In this document: positions 1 to 7,447 of the stretch, one piece after another
Position numbering within the stretch: position 1 is the stretch's first letter
Layout of the letters: the number at the start of each line of letters is the position of its first letter
Origin: Oscillospiraceae bacterium
GTDB taxonomy: Bacteria; Bacillota; Clostridia; Oscillospirales; Oscillospiraceae
Reading direction: 5' to 3'
DNA length: 10,337 nucleotides
Assembly (NCBI GenBank): GCA_024404215.1
Contig: JAKSQI010000047.1
Coordinates: forward strand, 1 to 10,337
Made by a program: the position numbers and the translations under genes
The notes under the pieces: model-generated
What the model saw: the letters and a program-made list of their open reading frames with translations, nothing else
The model's database searches: none
What the model was told of the DNA's origin: nothing

Positions 1-531
1 CATGAGATGGGGATGGCCATAAAGGCGGTTAGCCTGATCCATATCCCCTTCCGTAATGCACTGCCGAATGAGGGAGGAGCTGACCCGAAGGCCGTCCACC
101 TCCACCGGGGGAATGATATCGCAGCCAAGGCCGACCCTTTGGCAGTGATCGGCAATCTGCTCTGCCTTGCCCCGGCCCATGTAGCCGCAGGAATAGTCAT
201 GGCCGCAGACAATATGGGCCACCTGATATTCCTCTTCCAAAAGGGTCAGGAACTCTTCCCAGGGCATGTGCATCATGGCGCTGTCAAAATGCAGAATAAT
301 GGTTTCCTCAATGCCGAAGACCTCACGGAAAAGCAGGGAACGCTCCTCCGGACGGGACAGCAGGGGCACTGCCGTACCCCGAACACGGCTGAGGGGATGC
401 TCATCAAAGGATAAAACAGCGGGAGCCAAGCCCTTTTCACGGGCAATTTCCGCTGTACGGTTCAGCAGGGCAGCATGACCCAGATGAACCCCATCAAAAA
501 AACCAAGGGCAATCACGCGGGATTGACTCAT
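1..531 (-). CDS. ribF: Bifunctional riboflavin kinase/FAD synthetase, N-terminal part (cut by window edge)
   Basis: Only the first 177 codons are present; the reading frame is still open at the left edge. The visible part is the FMN adenylyltransferase (FAD synthetase) domain, which transfers AMP from ATP to FMN in the cytoplasm. The N-terminus carries GFFDGVHLGH (residues 10-19), the HxGH-type nucleotidyltransferase motif, in a slightly altered form (usually GNFDGVHLGH). GHDYSCG (about residues 113-119) and VSSSLIRQ (about 151-158) match further conserved FAD-synthetase segments. The riboflavin kinase domain expected at the C-terminus lies outside the window. The ATG at 531 follows GGTGAG in the 16-base gap after truB. 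The protein starts unusually close to the nucleotide-binding motif, with only nine residues before it. truB-ribF is the common Firmicute order, so this is the tail of the nusA-infB operon. Family assignment is firm; whether the kinase domain is present is inferred. Confidence 0.9.
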   Translation of the reverse strand, partial: MSQSRVIALGFFDGVHLGHAALLNRTAEIAREKGLAPAVLSFDEHPLSRVRGTAVPLLSRPEERSLLFREVFGIEETIILHFDSAMMHMPWEEFLTLLEEEYQVAHIVCGHDYSCGYMGRGKAEQIADHCQRVGLGCDIIPPVEVDGLRVSSSLIRQCITEGDMDQANRLYGHPHLM

Positions 532-547
532 GGATTCTCACCAACTT

Positions 548-1411
548 TTAAAAGAAACTTTTTACCGTTTTCATAATTCCGCCGGAGCAGGTGCCCAGCA
601 TGAGAAAACGGCCGTCACTGTCATACACCCGATAGTCACTGTCCGGCAGGTCCACAGAAAACTCGTTACCATTGAGGACCCGCTTCAGGGCCGAACCGGT
701 AACCACATGCTCCGGGCAGTCAAACAGACTGTCCACCGGGCGAACCAGGGATTCCAGGGTTCCGGCAGCCGCAGCCGCCTGAATGGCATCCAGTGTAACG
801 CAGTCTGCCAAAGTAAAGCGGCCGGCACGAACCCGGCGCAGGCCGGACATGCAGCCGCCGCAGCCAAGAAGCTGACCAAGGTCATGGCAGAGGGTGCGGA
901 CATAGGTGCCCTTGCTGCAGGCCACCTGAAGGAGATAATCCCCGTTCTCTTCCCTGCCCTGACAGGTAAAGGAGGAAATGACAATGGACCGGGGTTTCCG
1001 TTCCACCTCTACCCCTTTACGGGCCAGCTCATAGAGCTTTTTGCCGCCGATTTTTACGGCGGAATACATGGGGGGAAGCTGCTGCTGGGGGCCGGTCAAG
1101 CTCTGAAGGCCCTGAAAAAGCTGAGCCTCAGTAAAGGCAGGCTCTCTTTCCTCCAGCACGGTGCCGGTAATATCCTGGGTATCCGTCACCAGTCCGGGAC
1201 GGAAGGACGCCAGGTATTCCTTCTCGGCATTTTCGCAAAAGGGCACGGCACGGGTACCCCGTCCGATAAAAATCGGCAGAACCCCGGTAGCCAAAGGGTC
1301 CAGAGTGCCGCCGTGGCCGATACGCTTTTCACGGCAGATGCCCCGCAGCTTCCCAACCACATCGTGGCTGGTCCAGCCTTGGGGCTTGTCGACAATCAAT
1401 ATTCCGTTCAT
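548..1411 (-). CDS. truB: tRNA pseudouridine(55) synthase TruB
   Basis: TruB converts U55 of the tRNA T-loop to pseudouridine. The 287-residue protein is a normal length for a Firmicute TruB. The catalytic loop reads GHGGTLDPLATG, with the catalytic aspartate at D38; the usual HTGTLDP is HGGTLDP here, a change outside the catalytic residue. Further family segments are KEYLASF (64-70, conserved Tyr66), QLPPMYSAVKIGGKKLYELA (111-130), CSKGTYVRTLCHDLG (165-179) and LRRVRAGRFTLAD (191-203). The last 50 residues or so form the short PUA-like C-terminal region. The ATG at 1411 overlaps the nrnA stop as ATGA, and GGAGG lies seven bases upstream, so translation is probably coupled to the gene before it. 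Identification is secure. Confidence 0.97.
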   Translation of the reverse strand: MNGILIVDKPQGWTSHDVVGKLRGICREKRIGHGGTLDPLATGVLPIFIGRGTRAVPFCENAEKEYLASFRPGLVTDTQDITGTVLEEREPAFTEAQLFQGLQSLTGPQQQLPPMYSAVKIGGKKLYELARKGVEVERKPRSIVISSFTCQGREENGDYLLQVACSKGTYVRTLCHDLGQLLGCGGCMSGLRRVRAGRFTLADCVTLDAIQAAAAAGTLESLVRPVDSLFDCPEHVVTGSALKRVLNGNEFSVDLPDSDYRVYDSDGRFLMLGTCSGGIMKTVKSFF

Positions 1412-2382
1412 TCCCGGTCCTCCGGGGGAAGCATGTCAGCCAGAGCCTTCAGCAGGGCCTGCTTCATCTCTTCCACCGTCATGCCCTTAGGGGATGCGCC
1501 GGATGCCATGGCATGGCCGCCGCCGCCGATAACGGAGCAAAGAGCATTTGCATTCACCGCTGCGGTGGTGCGGACGGAGACCTTGCAGTCATCCACTGCG
1601 GACAGCTCACGAAGGGTAATGCCGCAAAGCACCCCTTCAATGGAACCGGGCAGGGCAGCAATATCATCCATGTCGTTTTCCGTGCAGCCGGTTCGGTCCA
1701 TCATGGCTTTGGTGACGGTGATGACGGCGCAGCGGCCGCCGAAGTAAAACTCTACCCCGCTCATAATCTCGCCCTCCAGCTCAAAGCGGCGGCGGGACTT
1801 GGTACGGAAAAGCATATGATTCAGGTCACCGATGGGAAGACCGGCAGCGGCCAGCTCTCCGGCAACCCGGAAGGTATTGGCTGTGGTGTTGGCAAAGGCA
1901 AAGCATCCGGTATCCGTAGATACGGCAATGTAGAGCAGCTGTGCCAGCTCAAAGGTCAGGGGCAGCTGCAGCACCGTCAGCAGGTCATAAATCACTTCCC
2001 CACAGGAGGCACGGCTGCCGTCCAGACAGGTGGCAGCAGCGTAGCCGCCGTTGCTGGGATGATGGTCGATGCTGAGCTGAGCCTTACCCAGATAAGGGGC
2101 TGCGTTGGCAGGATAAAGGCCCTCTGAGGCCAGGTCCACCGTAACGATGGTTTCCGGCTCATAGCCTTCCTCCGCCCAGTAGGGAGAGATATAGGGAAGA
2201 AATTTATCGGTGGTTTCCGGGTTGGGCAGCACATAAGCCGTTTTCCCCAGTGCCCTCAGCAGCAGGGCCAGGCCACCGGCGGAGCCATGGGCATCGCCGT
2301 CGGGCCTTTTATGAGTCAGAATCAGGTAGCGGTCATGGCTGCGCAGCCAGTCCGCTGTCTGTTCAAGAGTCAAGAGATTCAT
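1408..2382 (-). CDS. nrnA: DHH/DHHA1 phosphoesterase, NrnA-like nanoRNase / pAp phosphatase
   Basis: The 324-residue protein belongs to the DHH superfamily of Mn-dependent phosphoesterases. NrnA members degrade RNA oligomers of 2-5 nucleotides and dephosphorylate 3'-phosphoadenosine 5'-phosphate. Metal-binding motifs are all present: HKRPDGDAHGS (24-34, Asp28 and Asp30), TVDLAS (Asp83), SIDHHPSN with the name-giving DHH at 106-108, and STDTG (Asp157). The C-terminal DHHA1 domain has the substrate-binding GGGGHAMASG (286-295). I chose the ATG at 2382 because it gives the usual family length and AGGAGAG lies 11 bases upstream; the frame is open further up, but that stretch is the out-of-frame 3' end of rbfA. 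The gene overlaps rbfA by 20 bases and truB by four, indicating operon membership and coupling. Family is certain; the split between nanoRNase and pAp phosphatase activity cannot be read from sequence. Confidence 0.93.
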   Translation of the reverse strand: MNLLTLEQTADWLRSHDRYLILTHKRPDGDAHGSAGGLALLLRALGKTAYVLPNPETTDKFLPYISPYWAEEGYEPETIVTVDLASEGLYPANAAPYLGKAQLSIDHHPSNGGYAAATCLDGSRASCGEVIYDLLTVLQLPLTFELAQLLYIAVSTDTGCFAFANTTANTFRVAGELAAAGLPIGDLNHMLFRTKSRRRFELEGEIMSGVEFYFGGRCAVITVTKAMMDRTGCTENDMDDIAALPGSIEGVLCGITLRELSAVDDCKVSVRTTAAVNANALCSVIGGGGHAMASGASPKGMTVEEMKQALLKALADMLPPEDRE

Positions 2383-2740
2383 GCTCAGCAGCTCTCTCCT
2401 TCTCTTCCATCTCTTCCAGCACACGGCTGATGTGGGCACCGTGCTCCAGAGAGTCATCCAGAACGAACACCAGCTCAGGGGTGTAGCGCAGGTTCAGGGT
2501 ATTGCCGATTTCCCTGCGCAGCCAGCCGGAGGCGGACTTGATGCCCTTTTTAAATTCCTTGGGATTCTGCAGGCCCAGAACACTGAGGTAAACCTTGCAC
2601 CAGCGCAGGTCACCGCTGGTGTCAACGGTGACGATGCTGATGAGGCCCTGCTGAACCCGGGGGTCCTTAACCTCCCGAAGGCGGTCGGCCAGAACCCGCT
2701 GGATATCTTCATTAATTCTTTGAATCTTATTGGATGCCAT
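2363..2740 (-). CDS. rbfA: Ribosome-binding factor A
   Basis: RbfA binds the 30S subunit near the 5' helix of 16S rRNA during late maturation and cold adaptation. The 125-residue protein is of typical length and is one KH-like domain. Recognisable stretches are the basic N-terminus with KIQRINEDIQRVLAD, KDPRV (26-30), and the signature LRYTPELVFVLDDSLEHG (about 84-101), followed by a glutamate-rich tail. The ATG at 2740 has GGAG seven bases upstream, inside the 17-base gap after infB. The neighbour ylxP, which sits between infB and rbfA in Bacillus, is absent. Together with RimP in the same operon, this supplies two 30S assembly factors alongside IF2. Identification is secure. Confidence 0.97.
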   Translation of the reverse strand: MASNKIQRINEDIQRVLADRLREVKDPRVQQGLISIVTVDTSGDLRWCKVYLSVLGLQNPKEFKKGIKSASGWLRREIGNTLNLRYTPELVFVLDDSLEHGAHISRVLEEMEEKERAAEHESLDS

Positions 2741-2757
2741 AAGGGATCTCCAATTCT

Positions 2758-5136
2758 TTAGTCTTTAATCTGCTCCATGACAAAGGCTTCGATAATATCG
2801 CCTTCCTTAACGTCATTGAACTTATCGATGGACAGACCGCACTCGTAGTTGGTGGGTACTTCCTTTACACCGTCCTTGAAGCGGCGGAGAGAAGCCAGCT
2901 CGCCTTCAAAGACCACGATGCCGTCACGAACCACACGGACCTTGCAGCCACGCTGGATTTTACCATCCTGCACGTAGCAGCCGCAGATGGTGCCCACGTG
3001 GGATACCTTGTAGGTCTGACGAACCTCGGCATGGCCGATGACAGCTTCCTTGAACTTAGGTGCCAGCATGCCCTTCATGGCATCGCTGATTTCGTTGATG
3101 CAGTCATAAATGACGCGGTACATGCGGATGTCAACCTCGCTGCGGGCGGCAGAGTCACGGGCAGCGGAATCCGGGCGGACATTGAAGCCAACGATGATGG
3201 CGCCGGAGGTGGCGGCCAGCATAACATCAGATTCGTTAATGGCACCAACAGCAGAGTGGATAACCTTAACCCGAACCTCTTCGTTAGTGAGCTTTTCCAG
3301 AGAGGACTTGATGGCTTCGGCAGAGCCCTGTACATCAGCCTTGACAATGATGTTCAGGGTCTTCAGGTTGCCCTCCTGAATGCGGGAGAAGAGATCCTCC
3401 AGGCTGACCTTGGCCATGCCGGAGCCGGCATTCTTCTTCTCGGCCTTGCGCTGCTCAACCAGCTCACGGGCCATGCGCTGATCGGCAACGGCATTGAAGA
3501 CATCACCGGCGTTGGGAACCTCAGACATACCGGTAATTTCAACAGGAACGGAGGGACCGGCGGTGTTAACCTTGCTGCCCTTGTCGTTGGTCATGACGCG
3601 GACACGGCCAACAGCGGTGCCGGCGATGATGACATCGCCCTGCTTCAGGGTGCCGTTCTGAACCAGAACCGTCATGACAGGGCCGCGGCCCTTGTCCAAA
3701 CGGGCTTCAATAACCGTACCCTTGGCGCTGCGGTTGGGGTTAGCCTTAAGCTCCTGCATTTCGGCAGTGAGGGATACCATTTCCAGCAGGGTGTCAACGC
3801 CCATGCCGGTTTTGGCAGAAATGGGAACACAGATGGTCTCACCGCCCCAATCCTCGGGAACCATTTCATACTCGGTGAGCTGCTGCTTGATTTTTTCGGG
3901 GTTGGCACCGGGAACATCCATCTTGTTGATGGCAACAATAACGGGGATGCCGGCAGCCTGGGCGTGGTTGATGGATTCAACGGTCTGGGGCATGATGCCG
4001 TCATCGGCAGCAACAATCAAAATGGCAATATCCGTAACCATGGCACCGCGGGCACGCATGGCGGTGAAGGCCTCGTGACCCGGGGTATCCAGGAAGGTAA
4101 TGGGGCTGCCGTTCATCTGCACACGGTAAGCACCGATGTGCTGGGTAATGCCGCCGGCCTCACCGGAGGCAACGTTGGCCTTGCGGATGCGGTCCAGCAG
4201 AGAGGTTTTACCATGGTCAACGTGGCCCATGACAACAACAACAGGGGCACGGGGCTCCAGCTCCTCAGCGGAATCCTCGTGGTCGTCAATGAGGCGCTCT
4301 TCAATGGTAATCACAACCTCACGCTCAACCTTGCAGCCCAGCTCCATGGCAACCAAAGCAGCGGTATCGTAATCGATGATATCGCTGAGGGAGGCCATGA
4401 CGCCCAGCTTCATCAGCTGCTTAACAACCTCAACGCCGGTCTTCTTCATGCGGGAGGCCAGGTCGCTTACGCCGATTTCATCGGGAATCATAACCTTGAG
4501 GGGAGCCTTCTTGGCAATCTCCAGCTGGAGCTTCTGCATGCGGTCCCGCTCTTCCTGGCGGCGCTTTGTGCCGTTGTTGTTCTGGCGCTGCTGGTTCTTC
4601 TTGCCGAACTTCTCCTTGCCCCGCTTCATGTTCTCAGCACGCTCGGGCACCAGAGAATCCAGATGCTCATCGTACTTGGACAGGTTAATGGTAGCGCCGG
4701 AGGTATCAACAACGCGCTTCTCGGGTACCTTACGGGTGGGGATGTTGGTGTTCTCCTGCTTCTTGGGCTGATTGCCGCCCTGCTGGCCGCCGGCAGGCTT
4801 ATTCTGCTGCTGGTGCTGCTTGTTCTGGCCGGGCTTGCCCTGCTGCTGGGGCTTCTTGTCCCCTGCCTTGTCCTGAGCGGGCTTTTCTGCCTTGGCCTCG
4901 GGGGCCGGGGCAGGCTCGGCCTTCTTTTCAGGCACAGCAAAAACCTCTTCCAGAGAAGCAATCTGGTTGTTCTGGGTCATGTATTCAAAAATCATGTCCA
5001 GCTGCTCCTCTTCCAGATTGATGGAGCTGCTCTTGGGGGCGCCGAAGTATTTGGTATATACCTCACTGATGGTTTTGGTGGGTACATTAAAAGCCTTGGC
5101 AACCTCGTTCAGTTTCACCTTAAACATGGTACTCAT
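2758..5136 (-). CDS. infB: Translation initiation factor IF-2
   Basis: IF2 is the GTPase that places fMet-tRNA on the 30S subunit and promotes 50S joining. The 792 residues are longer than Bacillus IF2 and shorter than the E. coli protein. In order: a first IF2-N domain (about 4-58); a low-complexity Lys/Gln/Pro/Gly/Asn-rich linker (about 70-200); a second IF2-N domain (about 209-272); the GTPase domain with G1 GHVDHGKT (304-311), G2 GGITQHIG (328-335), G3 DTPGH (350-354), G4 NKMD (404-407) and G5 SAK (440-442); then domains II, III and the fMet-tRNA-binding domain IV. The ATG at 5136 is preceded by AGGAAGG seven bases upstream; a second ATG three codons later is less well placed. The ylxQ stop is four bases upstream. 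All catalytic motifs are intact. A possible internal start at codon 200 is described in the findings. Confidence 0.98.
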   Translation of the reverse strand: MSTMFKVKLNEVAKAFNVPTKTISEVYTKYFGAPKSSSINLEEEQLDMIFEYMTQNNQIASLEEVFAVPEKKAEPAPAPEAKAEKPAQDKAGDKKPQQQGKPGQNKQHQQQNKPAGGQQGGNQPKKQENTNIPTRKVPEKRVVDTSGATINLSKYDEHLDSLVPERAENMKRGKEKFGKKNQQRQNNNGTKRRQEERDRMQKLQLEIAKKAPLKVMIPDEIGVSDLASRMKKTGVEVVKQLMKLGVMASLSDIIDYDTAALVAMELGCKVEREVVITIEERLIDDHEDSAEELEPRAPVVVVMGHVDHGKTSLLDRIRKANVASGEAGGITQHIGAYRVQMNGSPITFLDTPGHEAFTAMRARGAMVTDIAILIVAADDGIMPQTVESINHAQAAGIPVIVAINKMDVPGANPEKIKQQLTEYEMVPEDWGGETICVPISAKTGMGVDTLLEMVSLTAEMQELKANPNRSAKGTVIEARLDKGRGPVMTVLVQNGTLKQGDVIIAGTAVGRVRVMTNDKGSKVNTAGPSVPVEITGMSEVPNAGDVFNAVADQRMARELVEQRKAEKKNAGSGMAKVSLEDLFSRIQEGNLKTLNIIVKADVQGSAEAIKSSLEKLTNEEVRVKVIHSAVGAINESDVMLAATSGAIIVGFNVRPDSAARDSAARSEVDIRMYRVIYDCINEISDAMKGMLAPKFKEAVIGHAEVRQTYKVSHVGTICGCYVQDGKIQRGCKVRVVRDGIVVFEGELASLRRFKDGVKEVPTNYECGLSIDKFNDVKEGDIIEAFVMEQIKD

Positions 5137-5140
5137 AGAA

Positions 5141-5563
5141 TTACCTTCCTTTCCCGCCGGTGTATCCCTTGGTGCTGACTGCCTTTTTGGCGCTTCTGCG
5201 TTCTGCGGCCCGCTTTTTCTTCAGGGCCAGGCGATCCTTCACCTCAGCGAATTCACCATGTGTTTCCGACAGCTTTTCCGCAAAGCCTGCGGCAAAGCCG
5301 ATATCTGTCACAGCGAGGATGCCGGGGGCACCACGGCCAACGGCCTCGCTAACATCTGCCTTGGTAAAGGGCAGAATTATATGTATGAGATTGCATTCCT
5401 CAGCCAGATAGGCTGCTTTGCGTTTGGAACCCACAGAAGCATCCGCCGAGCTAAGGAGCAAACGGGCCTTGCCCCGCTCCACAGCCGCGACGACGGACTC
5501 TTCACCGATTTCCAGACAGCCGGCCTTTTTGGCCAGCCCCAGCAGATTCAGTGCTTTATGCAT
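5141..5563 (-). CDS. ylxQ: YlxQ-like L7Ae/L30e-family RNA-binding protein with basic C-terminal tail
   Basis: The 140-residue protein has an L7Ae/L30e fold over about residues 1-98, the family of kink-turn RNA binders. The N-terminus (LNLLGLAKKAGCLEIGEESV) matches the conserved AxKAGxLxxG start of the YlxQ group, and RGKARLLLSSADAS follows as in relatives. The exact RNA target of YlxQ is not settled. After the domain comes an unusual extension of about 35-40 residues rich in Lys, Arg and Gly (KKKRAAERR, then a KGYTGGKGR end), likely disordered and nucleic-acid binding. Bacillus YlxQ stops near residue 100. The ATG at 5563 has GGAGG six bases upstream and overlaps the end of rnpM by eight bases; infB starts four bases after the stop. 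Position between ylxR and infB supports the assignment strongly. Confidence 0.92.
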   Translation of the reverse strand: MHKALNLLGLAKKAGCLEIGEESVVAAVERGKARLLLSSADASVGSKRKAAYLAEECNLIHIILPFTKADVSEAVGRGAPGILAVTDIGFAAGFAEKLSETHGEFAEVKDRLALKKKRAAERRSAKKAVSTKGYTGGKGR

Positions 5564-5825
5564 GGTCCGCCTCCGATCTTTCCTGCATGGTCAGGTAGAG
5601 CTCTTCGGGAATTTTAACCTCCAGCGCTCTCTCCAGGGCCTTGGACTTAACAGCCTTTTTCAAACACTCCGGCCGGGGGCAGACATAAGCACCCCGTCCG
5701 GGGCTTTTGCCCTTAAAGTCCAGACTCACGGCCCCTTCCGGGGAACGAACCACGCGAATCAGTTCCTTTTTTGCTTTCATTTCACGGCAGCCTAAGCACT
5801 GCCGCATGGGAGTTTTTTTCTGCAT
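5556..5825 (-). CDS. rnpM: RnpM (YlxR), RNase P modulator
   Basis: This small basic protein of 89 residues belongs to the YlxR (DUF448) family. The Bacillus member was recently shown to bind the RNase P RNA and modulate RNase P activity, hence RnpM. It shows the family opening PMRQCLGCREM (6-16), KKELIRVVR (19-27) and the GRGAYVC signature (43-49). Cysteines at 10, 13, 49 and 54 form two close pairs (CLGC, CPRPEC) that could bind a metal, which is an inference. I place the start at the ATG at 5825: it matches the usual family N-terminus and has GAGG about nine bases upstream. An in-frame ATG at 5840, overlapping the nusA stop as ATGA, would add five residues and cannot be excluded. Its position between nusA and ylxQ is the canonical one. 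Confidence 0.93.
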   Translation of the reverse strand: MQKKTPMRQCLGCREMKAKKELIRVVRSPEGAVSLDFKGKSPGRGAYVCPRPECLKKAVKSKALERALEVKIPEELYLTMQERSEADHA

Positions 5826-5836
5826 AGGCAGAGCCC

Positions 5837-6904
5837 TCATTCCGTGACGGGTTCCTCAGCCTGGCTCAGGGGCTTAATATCAATCTTGCAGCCGGTGAGA
5901 CGGGCAGCCAGACGAACATTCTGTCCTTCCTTACCAATGGCAAGGCTGAGCTGACCATCGGGAACGATAACACGGCAGCTCTTGTTGCCCTCATCCATGG
6001 TTACGCTGATAACCTCACTGGGGGCCAGAGCGGAGGCAACGTATTCCTCCATGTTTTCGCTGTACTGGGCGATATCAATCTTTTCACCCCGGAGCTCTTC
6101 CACAATGGCTGCAACGCGGCCGCCCTTGGGACCTACGCAGGCACCGATGGGGTCAACCTCAGGGTTGCTGCTTACAACAGAAATCTTGGTGCGGCTGCCG
6201 GCCTCACGGGCAATGCTCTTGATTTCAACTGTGCCATCATAGATTTCGGGAACCTCATTCTCAAACAGGCGCTTAACCAAACCGGGATGAGTGCGGGAAA
6301 CCATGACCTGCGGACCACGGTTGGAGCGTCTGACCTCAACCACGTAAACCTTAACACGGTCACCCTCCTGCAGCTTTTCGCCGGCAATACGCTCGGAGGC
6401 ATTCATGCTGGCATCGGTGGTATCGGAGCCGGAAGAAATGCGAACAGTAACATTGCCCATGGGGTCAACCCGGTGAACAATGCCGGTGATGATTTCACGT
6501 TCCTTGGAGGTGAAAACATCGAATACAATGCCCCGCTCCGCCTCACGGATGCCCTGAATGATAACCTGCTTGGCAGCCTGGGCAGCAATACGGCCGAACT
6601 TTTTGGTTTCCACGGCGAAATTAATGGTGTCCCCCAGCTCGTGACGGGCGGAAAGCTTTTTAGCCTCATCCAGAGAAACCTCGATTTCGGGGTTTTCAAC
6701 CTCTTCCACAACCGTCTTCATGATGTACATGCTGATTTCTTTCTTATCGGGGTTTACATCCACACGGGCGTTATCGGCGGCATCGGGATGGTCCTTGCGG
6801 AGAGCAGCCAGCAGAGCGGCTTCAATCTTCTCAAGCATGTAGGACTGGGAAATGCCCTTTTCCTTTTCAATATCGGCAATTGCCTCAAAAAATTCTGCGT
6901 TCAT
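5837..6904 (-). CDS. nusA: Transcription termination/antitermination factor NusA
   Basis: NusA binds RNA polymerase and nascent RNA, prolongs pausing and stimulates many intrinsic terminators. The 355 residues match Gram-positive NusA, which lacks the acidic C-terminal repeats of E. coli. Domains: RNAP-binding N-terminal domain (about 1-125, with EKGISQSYMLEKIEAALLAA at 15-34); S1 domain (about 135-202); KH1 (about 205-280, with CVGPKGGRV at 256-264); KH2 (about 283-347, with IGKEGQNVRLAARLTG at 323-338). The S1 segment at 157-168 (SSGSDTTDASMN) departs from the usual GKTEAxLP strand. The ATG at 6904 is preceded by GAGGAGG at five bases, sitting between two GATATC copies. The gene follows rimP after 32 bases and meets rnpM at its stop. 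In Bacillus, NusA is reported to regulate this operon through a leader terminator, which fits the hairpin upstream of rimP. Confidence 0.97.
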   Translation of the reverse strand: MNAEFFEAIADIEKEKGISQSYMLEKIEAALLAALRKDHPDAADNARVDVNPDKKEISMYIMKTVVEEVENPEIEVSLDEAKKLSARHELGDTINFAVETKKFGRIAAQAAKQVIIQGIREAERGIVFDVFTSKEREIITGIVHRVDPMGNVTVRISSGSDTTDASMNASERIAGEKLQEGDRVKVYVVEVRRSNRGPQVMVSRTHPGLVKRLFENEVPEIYDGTVEIKSIAREAGSRTKISVVSSNPEVDPIGACVGPKGGRVAAIVEELRGEKIDIAQYSENMEEYVASALAPSEVISVTMDEGNKSCRVIVPDGQLSLAIGKEGQNVRLAARLTGCKIDIKPLSQAEEPVTE

Positions 6905-6923
6905 GATATCCTCCTCTGATATC
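6905..6923 (-). promoter_or_regulatory. nusA ribosome binding site flanked by self-complementary GATATC copies
   Basis: The AGAGGAG ribosome binding site lies between two identical GATATC hexamers (6918-6923 and 6905-6910). GATATC is its own complement, so in RNA the two copies could pair as a six-base-pair stem with the binding site in a seven-base loop, directly before the start codon. The repeats and binding site are visible; the hairpin and any effect on nusA translation are inferred. Confidence 0.4.
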
Positions 6924-6936
6924 TGTAAATATTCCG

Positions 6937-7392
6937 TTAAAATGTGATTCTCAAGCGAACCTGAGCTGTTTCTTCCTTGGTGAAGAGCTCCGTCCGGCCG
7001 GCAACCTCAACAGCGGTGGTGCCGTTTTCGTAGCCCTGAAGCAGGCCAACGAATTCCTTACTGCCATTTCGGCTTTTATACAGCTTTACCTCAACGGTGC
7101 TGCCGATAAAGCGGGCAAAATCCGAGGGGCGTTTGAGAACCCGCTCAGCACCGGCCGAGGAAACCTCAAAGGTGTAGTTGCCTTCAATATAATCCTTTTC
7201 GTCCAGAATCGGGTCCAGCTCGCGGCTGATGGCTTCGCACTGGTCAATGTTTACACCACCTTCGCAGTCAATGTAAACCCGAAGATACCAAATGCCGGCT
7301 TCCTTAACGTATTCCACATCCCAAATTTCACAGCCGTTTTTTTCGGCAATGGGAGCGGCCAGCTGGGTTACGAGATCCGTAAGCTTACTCAT
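6937..7392 (-). CDS. rimP: Ribosome maturation factor RimP
   Basis: RimP binds free 30S subunits and assists their assembly. The 151 residues fit the family, with an N-terminal alpha/beta domain (about 1-82, including WYLRVYID and GGVNIDQCEAISRELDPILD) and a C-terminal SH3-like domain (about 84-151). The domain junction, usually EVSSPGLDRPL, reads EVSSAGAERVL here, so the conserved proline is replaced by alanine. I chose the ATG at 7392 because it has AAGGAAGG five bases upstream and gives the normal N-terminus MSKLTDLV; the open frame up to 7449 runs through the leader and hairpin and is not coding. It is the first gene of the operon, 32 bases before nusA, as in most bacteria. Confidence 0.95.
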   Translation of the reverse strand: MSKLTDLVTQLAAPIAEKNGCEIWDVEYVKEAGIWYLRVYIDCEGGVNIDQCEAISRELDPILDEKDYIEGNYTFEVSSAGAERVLKRPSDFARFIGSTVEVKLYKSRNGSKEFVGLLQGYENGTTAVEVAGRTELFTKEETAQVRLRITF

Positions 7393-7447
7393 GTCATCCT
7401 TCCTTTCACAAAGCATTGGGATTGACCTAAAAATGATTTTTCGCAAC

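Noticed and set aside
530..1747. 405-codon open frame on the plus strand across truB and nrnA
   Set aside because: It is antisense to two complete, motif-verified genes, and its protein has no family features; the open frame follows from codon bias.
1408..2457. Longer nrnA reading frame starting at 2457
   Set aside because: The added 25 residues come from rbfA sequence in another frame and do not resemble DHH proteins; 2382 has a suitable binding site and usual length.
2998..5178. 726-codon open frame on the plus strand, antisense to infB
   Set aside because: It is a mirror of infB: composition rich in Gly, Leu, Asn, His and Ala without a recognisable domain, no convincing ribosome binding site or promoter, and the opposite strand holds an unmistakable complete IF2.
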